Positions 28,316-37,485 of a stretch of 64,000 nt of DNA are shown in pieces. The position numbers and the translations under genes were made by a program. The notes beneath the pieces are model-generated. The model was not told the DNA's origin and ran no database searches. It saw nothing but the letters and a program-made list of their open reading frames with translations. The stretch spans positions 62,001 to 126,000 of the forward strand of contig QCJW01000001.1 of the NCBI GenBank assembly GCA_003215775.1, in the 5' to 3' direction. Within the stretch, counting starts at the first letter, position 1. Each line of letters begins with the position of its first letter. The stretch is from Prochlorococcus sp. AG-409-G20 (GTDB taxonomy: Bacteria > Cyanobacteriota > Cyanobacteriia > PCC-6307 > Cyanobiaceae).

Positions 28316-30187
28316 TTGTCTATCTGCAAGAGCTTGGCATTGGCTGCAGTTTCATGGATTCGCAGCGAAACTATCGCCGAGCTCAGGCGACTTATCGCCT
28401 ATCTCCCTCGGCGTAGGTTCCGAACTTTAATCCTCTTGATACCAATTTCGATGCTTCCTGGCATCATTGACCTGGTATCCATAGCTGTTGTTGGGCGTTT
28501 GATGGGAGCCTTGGTTGGCTCAAAACTGGCAAATATCATTCCAGGTCCAAGAATTTTTGACGGGGATGGTATTCAGCAAAGCCTATCTTTAATTGGAATT
28601 TTCATCGTCTTAGCTTGGATGGCATCAGCTACCAAGATCACACTAAGATTCCTCCAATACAGGCTCACCGCACAAGTATGGGGAGATATTTCTAGCCTAT
28701 TGCACTCCAAACTTCTTTTGCAAAGTTATTCATATCACCTTCTCCAAGGCAGAAGTAAATTTTCAGCTCTTCTATTAAGCAATGCAAGAAGGGTTTCCGA
28801 GTCAACAGTAATACCATTTCTTCTAATGTTAAGCGCAATTCCATCAGTTTTATTTCTATCAATAGGAATAGTTTTTATAGGTCAGTTACTATCAGTAGGA
28901 CTTATAGTTTCTCTTGTAATTGCATACTTGTGTATATCATTAATAGCTACGCCATATCTTCGGCATTCAGCTAAAGGACGTTTAAGAAATGAAGAGAAAT
29001 CCTCAGGGCTATTATTAGAAATGCTAGGAGCATTCCCAGACATTGAACTCAGTCAGACTCAGCCTTATTTCAACCATAGGTTTAATTCCACTATTAGATC
29101 TACTCAACGCTATGTATGGATAAGTGAATTACTACCCGAAATTCCAAGAATATTAATTGAGCCATTTGGAATCACATTAATATTTGCCCTAGGGGCACTC
29201 CCTTCTCTTATGAGTGGCGATCCAGAACGAATAAGAGGCATAATTCCCTTTCTTGCATCAGTTGCAGTCGCAGCACTTAGGCTTACACCACCTCTTCAAG
29301 ATATTTTTCGCTCTATTACTCAACTAAGAGGAGGGCTCCCACATGTCACTGAATTACTTGAAGTATTAAATCTGCCCTCTGAGAAATCAACACTTCTATC
29401 TAAAGGAGTTCCAAGTCCCGAAGGAATATCGCCCAGACATACTATTAGCCTTAAAAACGTTAGCTACCGGTATGGTAAAGAATCTCCCTGGGTAGTTGAC
29501 AATCTAAATTTAAACATCCCCGTAGGGTCTCGACTAGCTCTTGTTGGAAGGACTGGAAGCGGTAAATCAACTACAGCCAATCTTCTTTTAGGGCTGCTAG
29601 AGCCACAAAAAGGAACTTTAGAACTTGATGGCGTCAGTGTTTCAAAATTAGATCTACCTGCATGGCAAGTGAACTGCGCACATGTGCCTCAATCAATAAA
29701 TCTTCTAAACGCAAATGTAATAGAAAATATTGCCTTTGGAGTAGAAGAAGACTTAGTAGAGTTAGACAGAATCTGGGATTCTTTAGAAGCGGCTCAATTA
29801 GCCGACTTTGTTAGTGACCTCCCATATGGTCTATATACACCATTTGGAGAAAATGGAGTGCAATTATCTGGGGGGCAACGGCAAAGACTAGGACTCGCAA
29901 GAGCATTTTATCGTGATGCAAAGTTCTTAGTACTAGACGAAGCCACCAGTGCCTTAGATAACAGAACTGAACTTGACTTAATACAAGCCCTTCAACTACT
30001 AGGAAGAAGATGTACGACCTTAGTGATTGCTCATCGTTTGAGCACTGTTCAGATGTGTGATTGCATATATGAATTTGAAAATTGCCAGATCAAAGCTGCT
30101 GGAACTTTTAGCCAACTTATAGAAAAATCAAGAACATTTCGAGACCTTGTTTCAGTTGAAAGGAAAGCGTCAAATTTCAAAAATTAA
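28316..30187 (+). CDS. ABC exporter, fused permease and ATPase (MsbA-like)
   Basis: Type IV ABC exporter half-transporter of 623 residues. Residues about 40-330 hold six membrane helices; the ATPase follows with Walker A GRTGSGKST near 411, the signature LSGGQRQRLG near 517, Walker B FLVLDEATSALD and the H-loop AHRLST. A stop codon precedes the TTG at 28316 in frame, and no good ATG lies before the first helix, so TTG is the likely start. GTs and a polymerase-like gene next door suggest a lipid-linked oligosaccharide or polysaccharide as cargo. A hairpin CTTTAGG/CCTAAAG ends 10 bases before the start. Confidence 0.85.
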   Translation: MSICKSLALAAVSWIRSETIAELRRLIAYLPRRRFRTLILLIPISMLPGIIDLVSIAVVGRLMGALVGSKLANIIPGPRIFDGDGIQQSLSLIGIFIVLAWMASATKITLRFLQYRLTAQVWGDISSLLHSKLLLQSYSYHLLQGRSKFSALLLSNARRVSESTVIPFLLMLSAIPSVLFLSIGIVFIGQLLSVGLIVSLVIAYLCISLIATPYLRHSAKGRLRNEEKSSGLLLEMLGAFPDIELSQTQPYFNHRFNSTIRSTQRYVWISELLPEIPRILIEPFGITLIFALGALPSLMSGDPERIRGIIPFLASVAVAALRLTPPLQDIFRSITQLRGGLPHVTELLEVLNLPSEKSTLLSKGVPSPEGISPRHTISLKNVSYRYGKESPWVVDNLNLNIPVGSRLALVGRTGSGKSTTANLLLGLLEPQKGTLELDGVSVSKLDLPAWQVNCAHVPQSINLLNANVIENIAFGVEEDLVELDRIWDSLEAAQLADFVSDLPYGLYTPFGENGVQLSGGQRQRLGLARAFYRDAKFLVLDEATSALDNRTELDLIQALQLLGRRCTTLVIAHRLSTVQMCDCIYEFENCQIKAAGTFSQLIEKSRTFRDLVSVERKASNFKN

Positions 30188-30209
30188 TCAAAACAAGGTT
30201 AATTCATTC

Positions 30210-31376
30210 TTACACTGAAATATTCTCAAGACGAATAGATTCCAAGCGAGATATAGCAATTAAGAACACAAGAGAAACAAAAAATCCACCCATCATAAGA
30301 ATGTTTGTAATGACTCCAAAAACTAACCAGCCAACAAAAAAAATAGAAATAGAAACATTAAAAGGCCTAGAAGATATAGAAGCGAGTTTAACAAGCACAA
30401 ATGTTATCAAAAAAGGGACTAGGAAACATCCAACGTAAGAAAAATCTCGTAGAAAATCTCCAGCGATAGTATAATTATTATAGCCCCATACTTGACTTCT
30501 CTCTATAGAATGAATTGCCGATCTTTCCCAAAAAGGTGACACCCTTGACAAAAGATTAAATACTGGGAGCAAAGTTCTAGAGCCTATCCAATTAGGATCA
30601 GGAAGTCTGTCAAGCAATTCAGATAGTGTATTTAGATAAGAGAAGCAGTATCGAAGTATTTCTCTAAACAAATTATAAAACTCAGGAATAGATTGATAAC
30701 CTTCACGCAATACCTTAGGGACTTGTGTAAAAATTGATATAGCAGAGATTGAAAGGATCATTGGTAATGGATTGATTTGATTAACCCTCCAATCCCAAAC
30801 AGAGGAAATCATAAAAATAAAAAGGATGAAGACCATTCCTGCTCTTCCAGAAGTCTGCAGATCGTTCAAAAAAACACTCAAAATAGATAACGACAAAAAT
30901 ATTGTCGTCCGACGACTATTTAAATACCTATAATAAGAATAGGCTAAGCAAAACGAAGCGAAACATAGACCATTCGGATAACTCAACCAGACAGGAACAA
31001 TACTCTTCATAGCTATAGATGAATTGCGCAAATACATAAAGAACTCCTTAGCATTTGCCATCAAAGGCGTATTAAACCAAATAAAGATCCAAGTAGAAAT
31101 TTGAAGCGCAAGAGTTATAGGTACAATCTTCGCGACGCAACTCGACAAAAAGGATATGCTCTCTATAGAAAAATTTCTATCTTTATAGTCAAGAAAAAGA
31201 GGTCTCCTCCTAAACAAGAATAGTGCAAATGATATCCCTAAATAAGGAAGTAATAGCACAAAAATTGCTTGAAGAGTAATTGATCCAGGAACAAAAAAGA
31301 GATAATTAAACAGACAAGCACATAAGGTATAAATTACGTAAATATAAATTGGCAATTTCCAATCTATTGCGATCAT
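30210..31376 (-). CDS. Polytopic membrane protein, O-antigen polymerase-like
   Basis: A protein of 388 residues from the ATG at 31376 (a TTG seven codons earlier is possible). It has about ten hydrophobic helices, a large loop after the middle with SIPEFYNLFREILRYCFSYL and LPDPNWIGSRTLLPVFN, and the late motif NNYTIAGDFLRDFSYVGCFL. The layout and loop resemble oligosaccharide repeat-unit polymerases (Wzy-like). No sequence motif makes that certain. It converges on the ABC exporter and belongs to the surface polysaccharide gene group. Confidence 0.6.
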   Translation of the reverse strand: MIAIDWKLPIYIYVIYTLCACLFNYLFFVPGSITLQAIFVLLLPYLGISFALFLFRRRPLFLDYKDRNFSIESISFLSSCVAKIVPITLALQISTWIFIWFNTPLMANAKEFFMYLRNSSIAMKSIVPVWLSYPNGLCFASFCLAYSYYRYLNSRRTTIFLSLSILSVFLNDLQTSGRAGMVFILFIFMISSVWDWRVNQINPLPMILSISAISIFTQVPKVLREGYQSIPEFYNLFREILRYCFSYLNTLSELLDRLPDPNWIGSRTLLPVFNLLSRVSPFWERSAIHSIERSQVWGYNNYTIAGDFLRDFSYVGCFLVPFLITFVLVKLASISSRPFNVSISIFFVGWLVFGVITNILMMGGFFVSLVFLIAISRLESIRLENISV

Positions 31377-31643
31377 GGATGAATCAGTCTTAAGCAAAGC
31401 TAATAAAAGTTATTTTATAGATAATAGCAACTAAAGCACTGGTTTGACATAAGGCTTTAAATTGTTTCCAACAAAAGCAATCCCTTACAATGAGACTGGA
31501 GACAAAATAAAGCTTTTGCCACTAACTAATTCTTTGCAACCTAGTGAATAAGTAATTATCAAAACTTAATTTAATTTATTGTATCTAATATTATGAAACT
31601 TGATTTAAATCTTCTTGGGATTTCAAGAAAATTTATTAGTGAA

Positions 31644-32723
31644 TTAGTTCCTAAGATCTTTTAAAATAGATTCTATAATATATGCAGATTTTTTCCATTG
31701 ATAATTTTTCACCCTCTCGATCCCGTTAGATACTAAATTATTTCTCAATGAAGAATCACTAATTATTTGTTTCATCGCATCTGCAATAGAGAATGGTTCG
31801 AATGGGTTCACAAGCAAGCCTGCATCACCTACAACCTCTGGCAGAGCGCCTGTCATAGAAGCTATCACAGGAGTTTTACAAGCCATAGCTTCCAATGCTG
31901 GCAATCCAAATCCTTCCCAAAGACTTGCAAATAGAAGTCCCATGCAACTATTAAGGAGCCTCAACCTCTCCTTGTCACTAACCCAAGAGATCCATCTACA
32001 TCGTTGATCTATTTGAAGCTCAACGGCTAACTTCTTTAACTTTGGAGTATATCTATGATCCTGAGGACCAACAATCCATAATTGGACATCTGGATTCTCT
32101 ATTAAAGAAAATGCATATAATGTCCTAGCAATATTCTTATGCGGGTCATGGCGGCCCAAAATTAGGAAGAATGGTTCTCTTTTTATATCAAGTGGGTATA
32201 TTTTTTTAGAGTTAAAGCCTAATGGTATAACAATTAATTTATCAATAGGAATAAACAACTTTTCATGTAATTCTCTAGCAGTAGCATGAGAGTTACATAG
32301 AATCTTGATGGACTTATGTAAAACTAAAGGCACATAAGCAAGATGATAGGCCAATAGAGGTGATGGTCGAGGATAACGTAATGGCAAAAGATCGTGAGCC
32401 AAAACAACTGATCGGACCCCTCTACATACTGGAGCCTCAGGGACAGGAGAAAAAAGTAATTCAGCTCCTGTTCTCTTGATAAGATCTGGCAATTTTAATT
32501 GAGTCCACAATAGTCTTCGCAAATGTCCCTTGATCCCCAATTCAGGCATCAGATTTGATGGGATTGGAATGCTATTAGGACAAATATTGCCAATTGGATC
32601 AAGAACCTGAACTAAATCGGGATCAAGTTCTCTAGACAAATCTCTAGCCACAACACCTATTCCCGTAGGCTTAGGTCCAATGAAACTTCCATTAAATAAA
32701 GCAAGAGGTGTTTTATTACTCAA
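31644..32723 (-). CDS. Glycosyltransferase family 4 (GT-B)
   Basis: Retaining GT-B glycosyltransferase of 359 residues. The N-terminal glycine loop GPKPTGIGVVARDL is at about residues 17-30, the nucleotide-binding half has FLILGRHDPHKNIARTL and WIVGPQDHRYTPK, and the EX7E motif is EGFGLPALEAMACKTPVI. It most resembles mannosyl- or rhamnosyltransferases of LPS and exopolysaccharide synthesis; donor and acceptor are unknown. The TTG start overlaps the stop of the upstream GT2 gene in the sequence TTGA, indicating translational coupling. Confidence 0.88.
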   Translation of the reverse strand: MSNKTPLALFNGSFIGPKPTGIGVVARDLSRELDPDLVQVLDPIGNICPNSIPIPSNLMPELGIKGHLRRLLWTQLKLPDLIKRTGAELLFSPVPEAPVCRGVRSVVLAHDLLPLRYPRPSPLLAYHLAYVPLVLHKSIKILCNSHATARELHEKLFIPIDKLIVIPLGFNSKKIYPLDIKREPFFLILGRHDPHKNIARTLYAFSLIENPDVQLWIVGPQDHRYTPKLKKLAVELQIDQRCRWISWVSDKERLRLLNSCMGLLFASLWEGFGLPALEAMACKTPVIASMTGALPEVVGDAGLLVNPFEPFSIADAMKQIISDSSLRNNLVSNGIERVKNYQWKKSAYIIESILKDLRN

Positions 32724-33598
32724 ACCAAAGGCCTTCGGGAAGCATCAAATAAGCCTCGAAGAATAGCAATACTTATGCCAGGTGAAAGAGGAAATTTGAT
32801 TAGTGCATTGCAAAAAAGTCTTAGGCTTCGCAGAATTAAGACCAAACCGGGGCGATGTCTTTGTAAAAAGCGAATATAGCTACAAGTTGACAATCTAAAA
32901 CGTCTGGCAAGAGAGGTATCACTTCCCTGCCCACGTCTATGGCCAATTTGAATAAAAGGAGTCCATAAAATATCAACTCCATAATGAGAAACCCTTATAC
33001 AAAGATCCATATCTTCGTAATAGAGCGGTAACGATGAATCAAATCTTGGCTTAGTTGGATGAGAAGCTGGGCTGAAGATCATGTTACAGCCACTTATCCA
33101 ATCAACTTTAATAAATTTTGGACCATTCATCTTCATCATTGATTGGTCTACTCGTCTTCTTCGAAAATCCAACCCTGGATCAATCCATCCTGCACTTTTC
33201 TCAAGATTTCCATTGAGATCAATTACAGCAGTGCCAATAAGAGCATTAAGTGGAGTTGAAATTAATTCTCTGCTAAGAAGTTCAATTGTATTGTTGGCCA
33301 ATAATTCTGTATCAGGGTTCAACAACCACACCCAACCTTCCCATCCCTCAGCTTCAAGGTGGTCTAGGCCTCTATTACAACCTTGGCCAAAACCATCTCC
33401 CTCCAGGCCTTCAATCAAATTGACTGGGCAATATGCTTGCAAATCCAAAACACAAGAACTTTGGGGACTGTTATTTACAACCAACCATTTTTGGGGCTGG
33501 ATAGTTTGTCTTCTTAAATCAGCAGCAAGCGCTAACAATGCCTTCTCAGAGTGATAGGCGACTGTAAGCAAAATGATCCCACGATTTTTTACGCTCAC
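32720..33598 (-). CDS. Glycosyltransferase family 2 (rhamnosyltransferase-like)
   Basis: Inverting GT-A glycosyltransferase of 292 residues starting with GTG. The N-terminal beta strand and loop are ILLTVAYHSEKALLALAADLR, then WLVVNNSPQS. The glycine-rich GFGQGCNRGLD is followed by WLLNPDTELL, which contains the metal-binding DXD-type motif, and DWISGCNMIFSPA and YYEDMDLCIRVSHYG complete the family pattern. Similar enzymes transfer rhamnose to surface glycans. First gene of the GT2-GT4 pair. Confidence 0.88.
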   Translation of the reverse strand: MSVKNRGIILLTVAYHSEKALLALAADLRRQTIQPQKWLVVNNSPQSSCVLDLQAYCPVNLIEGLEGDGFGQGCNRGLDHLEAEGWEGWVWLLNPDTELLANNTIELLSRELISTPLNALIGTAVIDLNGNLEKSAGWIDPGLDFRRRRVDQSMMKMNGPKFIKVDWISGCNMIFSPASHPTKPRFDSSLPLYYEDMDLCIRVSHYGVDILWTPFIQIGHRRGQGSDTSLARRFRLSTCSYIRFLQRHRPGLVLILRSLRLFCNALIKFPLSPGISIAILRGLFDASRRPLV

Positions 33599-33756
33599 AG
33601 CTGGTTTTTTTGCTATGCCAATGAATCATCCTGACACTTGCAAGGTACTAATGTCTTGTTTTTTATTTACAGAGAGTCTTTCAATACCAAGTTGATTCAT
33701 CTATAAAGGTCTATATCTTCTACAGAGATTTAACTGATTCGCCATAGGCCTTTGAA

Positions 33757-36171
33757 ATGAGTTTTCTCGACGGCCTTAATGATTCCCAGAAACGGGCAGT
33801 CAACCATCACAATGGGCCTTTACTTGTAATAGCTGGTGCAGGTAGTGGAAAAACACGCGCATTAACACATCGCATTGCCCACTTATTGGGGATACATGAT
33901 GTTGACCCTTCACAGGTCATAGCTGTGACTTTTACGAATAAAGCAGCACGAGAAATGAAAGAAAGATTAGAAATACTATTAGTGAAAAAATTAGCAGCAA
34001 GACAATTTGGCCAGCCGTTCTCAACATTACCTTCGATAAAGCAGCGAGAACTAAGAACGCAGATTTACCAAGAGATAACAAAAGACCTTTGGATTGGAAC
34101 CTTTCATTCACTTTTTGCAAGATTACTGAGATATGACATTGATAAGTTTGTAGACCAAGAAGGTCTTACTTGGACAAAACAATTTTCTATTTATGACGAA
34201 GCTGATGCTCAAAGTCTAATTAAAGAAATTGTCACACAGGAACTTCAATTAGACCCAAAGAGATTTGAGCCGAAGAAAGCTAGATGGTCAATAAGTCATG
34301 CCAAGAATAATGGTTGGACGCCAGCACAACTACAAGAAAATGTCGAAGGTAAGCGTGGAGAGCTTACTGCAGAAATATATCGAAGATATAAAAGAGCGCT
34401 TTCAGCAAATAATGCATTGGATTTTGATGACCTCTTGTTAATTCCTGTTCAATTGCTAAAACAAAATGCACAAGTTTGTAGCTACTGGAATAAACGTTTC
34501 AGACATCTTCTAGTTGATGAGTTCCAAGACACAAATCGAACCCAATATGAATTAATCAAGTTACTTGTTACCAATGGAGAGGACCCACAATCTTTTAATT
34601 ACTGGGAAAATCGATCTATTTTCGTAGTAGGTGATGCCGATCAAAGCATATATAGTTTCCGCGCGGCAGATTTTACAATATTAATGGGTTTCCAAAATGA
34701 TTTTTCAAATAATTCACAAGCCAATCAGGACTCATCAATAGTTAAATTAGAAGAGAATTATAGATCAACCTCAACAATTCTTGAGGCAGCAAATACATTA
34801 ATTGAAAACAACACCGAAAGAATTGAGAAGGTTCTGAGGGCAACTAGAAGCAAGGGCGATAAAATTACGCTTACGAAATGTGATGATGAGATTTCCGAAG
34901 CTGAATCAATAGTATATAGAATGAGAATTCTAAAAGGACACAATCCTGAATCAAAATGGAAAGATATATCGGTTCTTTATCGAACTAATGCACAATCACG
35001 ATCAATAGAAGAATCTCTAGTTAGATGGAGAATTCCATATACAGTGGTAGGAGGTCTTCGCTTCTATGACAGAAGAGAGATAAAAGACATATTAGCTTAT
35101 CTAAAAGTCTTAACGAATAACTCTGACAGTGTTAGCTTACTAAGGATAATCAATGTCCCAAGAAGAGGAATAGGTAAAACAACTATTCAAAGAATAACTG
35201 ATGCATCCAATCAATTAAGAATCCCTCTATGGGAGATAGTAAGTGATTCAGAAGCCGTGCGATCACTGGGAGGAAGATCAGCTAAAGGTCTTCTTCAATT
35301 CTGTGAACTCATTAGTGAATTAAAGCAATCTATCGAGAAATTACTACCCTCTGAAGCAATTCAGCTCGTTCTAGAAAAAAGTGGATACCTGCAAGAATTA
35401 ATTACTAATGCAAATGATGAATCAGAAGAAAGGCGGAGGAATCTTCAAGAACTAGTAAATGCATCTCTTCAATATCAAGAAGAAAATGAGTCTTCTGATC
35501 TAGAAGGTTTTCTAGCCTCAGCAGCACTTGCAAGTGATGCAGACAATAAAGATACATCCGCAGACAGAGTTACATTAATGACCTTACATAGCAGCAAGGG
35601 ACTTGAATTCCCAATTGTATTTTTAGTTGGCATGGAACAAGGGTTATTCCCAAGCTTTCGTTCACTAGACAATCCTGCATCTTTAGAAGAAGAGAGGCGA
35701 CTCTGCTATGTAGGTATAACTCGTGCAAAAGAAAAACTTTATCTATCACATGCTAGTGAAAGACGAACTTGGGGCGGAATGAGGGAGCCTACTGTGCCAT
35801 CAATATTCCTCTCAGAACTTCCTGAAGACTTATTGGAAGGTGATTTACCAAGAACTGGAGGAGCTTCCATTAATCGCAATAGGCATTTAGAAAGACTTAC
35901 CAGAGTTGATAGAGATGATTTTAAATCAAACAACCAAGAACAAACTAATAATCTTCCCAAAAATGCCGTAAGGAAACTCACCGCCAATCCAATACCTGGG
36001 AAGGAATGGGTTGTTGGAGATTCAGTAGAGCATTCAACCTTTGGAGAAGGAAAAATTACACATATTTTTGGGAGTGGAGAGAAAATCTCAATCGCTGTAA
36101 AGTTCGGTGGAATGAGCCCAAAGATCCTCGACCCAAGGCTTGCTCCTATCAAGCCTATAAATGGTGAATGA
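33757..36171 (+). CDS. UvrD/PcrA-type superfamily 1 DNA helicase
   Basis: ATP-dependent 3'-5' DNA helicase of the UvrD/PcrA/Rep group, acting in repair and replication-fork clearance. Motif I is GAGSGKT (residues 27-33), Ia VTFTNKAAREMKERL, II VDEFQDTN, III VVGDADQSIYSFR, IV LEENYRSTSTI, V VTLMTLHSSKGLEF and VI YVGITRAKEKL. The C-terminal tail has a Tudor-like segment (VGDSVEHSTFGEGKI). Length 804 is normal. It is an independent gene within the polysaccharide region. Confidence 0.95.
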   Translation: MSFLDGLNDSQKRAVNHHNGPLLVIAGAGSGKTRALTHRIAHLLGIHDVDPSQVIAVTFTNKAAREMKERLEILLVKKLAARQFGQPFSTLPSIKQRELRTQIYQEITKDLWIGTFHSLFARLLRYDIDKFVDQEGLTWTKQFSIYDEADAQSLIKEIVTQELQLDPKRFEPKKARWSISHAKNNGWTPAQLQENVEGKRGELTAEIYRRYKRALSANNALDFDDLLLIPVQLLKQNAQVCSYWNKRFRHLLVDEFQDTNRTQYELIKLLVTNGEDPQSFNYWENRSIFVVGDADQSIYSFRAADFTILMGFQNDFSNNSQANQDSSIVKLEENYRSTSTILEAANTLIENNTERIEKVLRATRSKGDKITLTKCDDEISEAESIVYRMRILKGHNPESKWKDISVLYRTNAQSRSIEESLVRWRIPYTVVGGLRFYDRREIKDILAYLKVLTNNSDSVSLLRIINVPRRGIGKTTIQRITDASNQLRIPLWEIVSDSEAVRSLGGRSAKGLLQFCELISELKQSIEKLLPSEAIQLVLEKSGYLQELITNANDESEERRRNLQELVNASLQYQEENESSDLEGFLASAALASDADNKDTSADRVTLMTLHSSKGLEFPIVFLVGMEQGLFPSFRSLDNPASLEEERRLCYVGITRAKEKLYLSHASERRTWGGMREPTVPSIFLSELPEDLLEGDLPRTGGASINRNRHLERLTRVDRDDFKSNNQEQTNNLPKNAVRKLTANPIPGKEWVVGDSVEHSTFGEGKITHIFGSGEKISIAVKFGGMSPKILDPRLAPIKPINGE

Positions 36172-36228
36172 CTAAAATAAAGCTAATCTAGTAATTATGA
36201 TTAAAATAAAGTCTCGGAATTCTTTGAA

Positions 36229-37485
36229 ATGAACCCAGAGTTCAATTCAGAATTGAGATTGGCTCTTGACACAGTTCAGCAAGAGTTAATAGAAATAATA
36301 AAAGAAATAGCTAAAGAGATAGGTATTGAAAGAATCTCCTTAGTTGGAGGAGTCATCCGAGACTCAATAATCGATCAGATTGATTCTAAATATTCTAATC
36401 AAGCCTCAGATATAGATTTAGTAATAGAAGGTTCTGCAACAAATCTTGGGAATGCTATAAAAAACAAACTAGGAACAAGATTAACTAAAATACATTTCTT
36501 TAATGCATTCGACTCTATTGGGTTACAGATTGATGGATACTGCGTTGATATAACAACCGCCCGGAGTGAAATATATCAAACTCCTGGTGCAAATCCAATT
36601 GTAAAACCATCTAACTTAGAAAGAGATCTCGAGAGAAGGGATTTTAGAATAAATGCAATTGCATTAGAGCTACTTGAGAACAAACTACTAGATCCACTTG
36701 GTGGTACGAATGATTTATTAGCTAAAGAAATTGATTTTATTCATCCTAAAAGTGTCTCTGATGATCCAACTAGAATCATCCGTGGTGCAAGGTATGCATC
36801 ACGCTTGAACTTTAAGTTAACAAAGAACTCTGTAGAACAAATTAAACAGACTCTTACTTATTGGCCTTGGAGTTGGAGACATGGAGACGCAGTAAATCTT
36901 GCTCCAGCTAATTTAAGAACAAGGTTAAAGCAAGAATTAAATATTCTCTTTAGCGAATCTTCATGGATGAAAGCTATAGAAAACCTTCAAAGCTGGGGTG
37001 CACTTCTATTACTTGATGAAGGCCTACAAAATGACCAAACTTGGAAACGAAGAGTCCATTGGTCATTTAGATTAGGGATAACACCATTAACCGCACTAAT
37101 TGCAGGAGCATGTGATCCTCTAGAAATCGGAGAAAGATTACAAATAGATCAACGACAAAAGGTCCTAATTAGTCAGAGTCTCGAAATAAAAAATTGGATT
37201 AATTATATTGACAAAAAGAATAATTGTCTAAGTTGGAAGCCCTCAAGATGGTGTGAAGAGTTAGAAACTAACTCAAAGTTAACCAGTGAATCTGTTGCAC
37301 TAGCAATCTGCATGGGAATACCTTATTGGCAAAAATTATTTAAATGGTTAAGCAGATGGAGAAACGAGAAGCCCCCCTTCTCTGCCAATGATTTAATAAA
37401 AGAAGGGTGGGAGCCAGGAGAATACTTAGGAAAAGAATTAAGACGTTCTAGGCTAAGGCAAATTGACAGAAAGTATAGCAACTAA
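36229..37485 (+). CDS. tRNA nucleotidyltransferase / poly(A) polymerase family protein
   Basis: Class II nucleotidyltransferase of the CCA-adding/poly(A) polymerase superfamily. The N-terminal catalytic motif LVGGVIRDS is followed by the metal-binding SDIDLVIEG (DxD) and DFRINAIALEL; LDPLGGTNDLLAKEIDF and DDPTRIIRGARYASRL mark the flexible loop and neck. At 418 residues it fits a CCA-adding enzyme. Neither tRNA gene here encodes CCA, which agrees with a need for that activity, but A-adding-only or poly(A) activity cannot be separated by eye. Its stop overlaps that of the convergent SelD fusion by four bases. Confidence 0.88.
   Translation: MNPEFNSELRLALDTVQQELIEIIKEIAKEIGIERISLVGGVIRDSIIDQIDSKYSNQASDIDLVIEGSATNLGNAIKNKLGTRLTKIHFFNAFDSIGLQIDGYCVDITTARSEIYQTPGANPIVKPSNLERDLERRDFRINAIALELLENKLLDPLGGTNDLLAKEIDFIHPKSVSDDPTRIIRGARYASRLNFKLTKNSVEQIKQTLTYWPWSWRHGDAVNLAPANLRTRLKQELNILFSESSWMKAIENLQSWGALLLLDEGLQNDQTWKRRVHWSFRLGITPLTALIAGACDPLEIGERLQIDQRQKVLISQSLEIKNWINYIDKKNNCLSWKPSRWCEELETNSKLTSESVALAICMGIPYWQKLFKWLSRWRNEKPPFSANDLIKEGWEPGEYLGKELRRSRLRQIDRKYSN

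Noticed and set aside
31572-31664. Small frame MKLDLNLLGISRKF... before the GT4 stop
   Set aside because: Only 23 codons and it overlaps the end of the GT4 gene; no supporting features.
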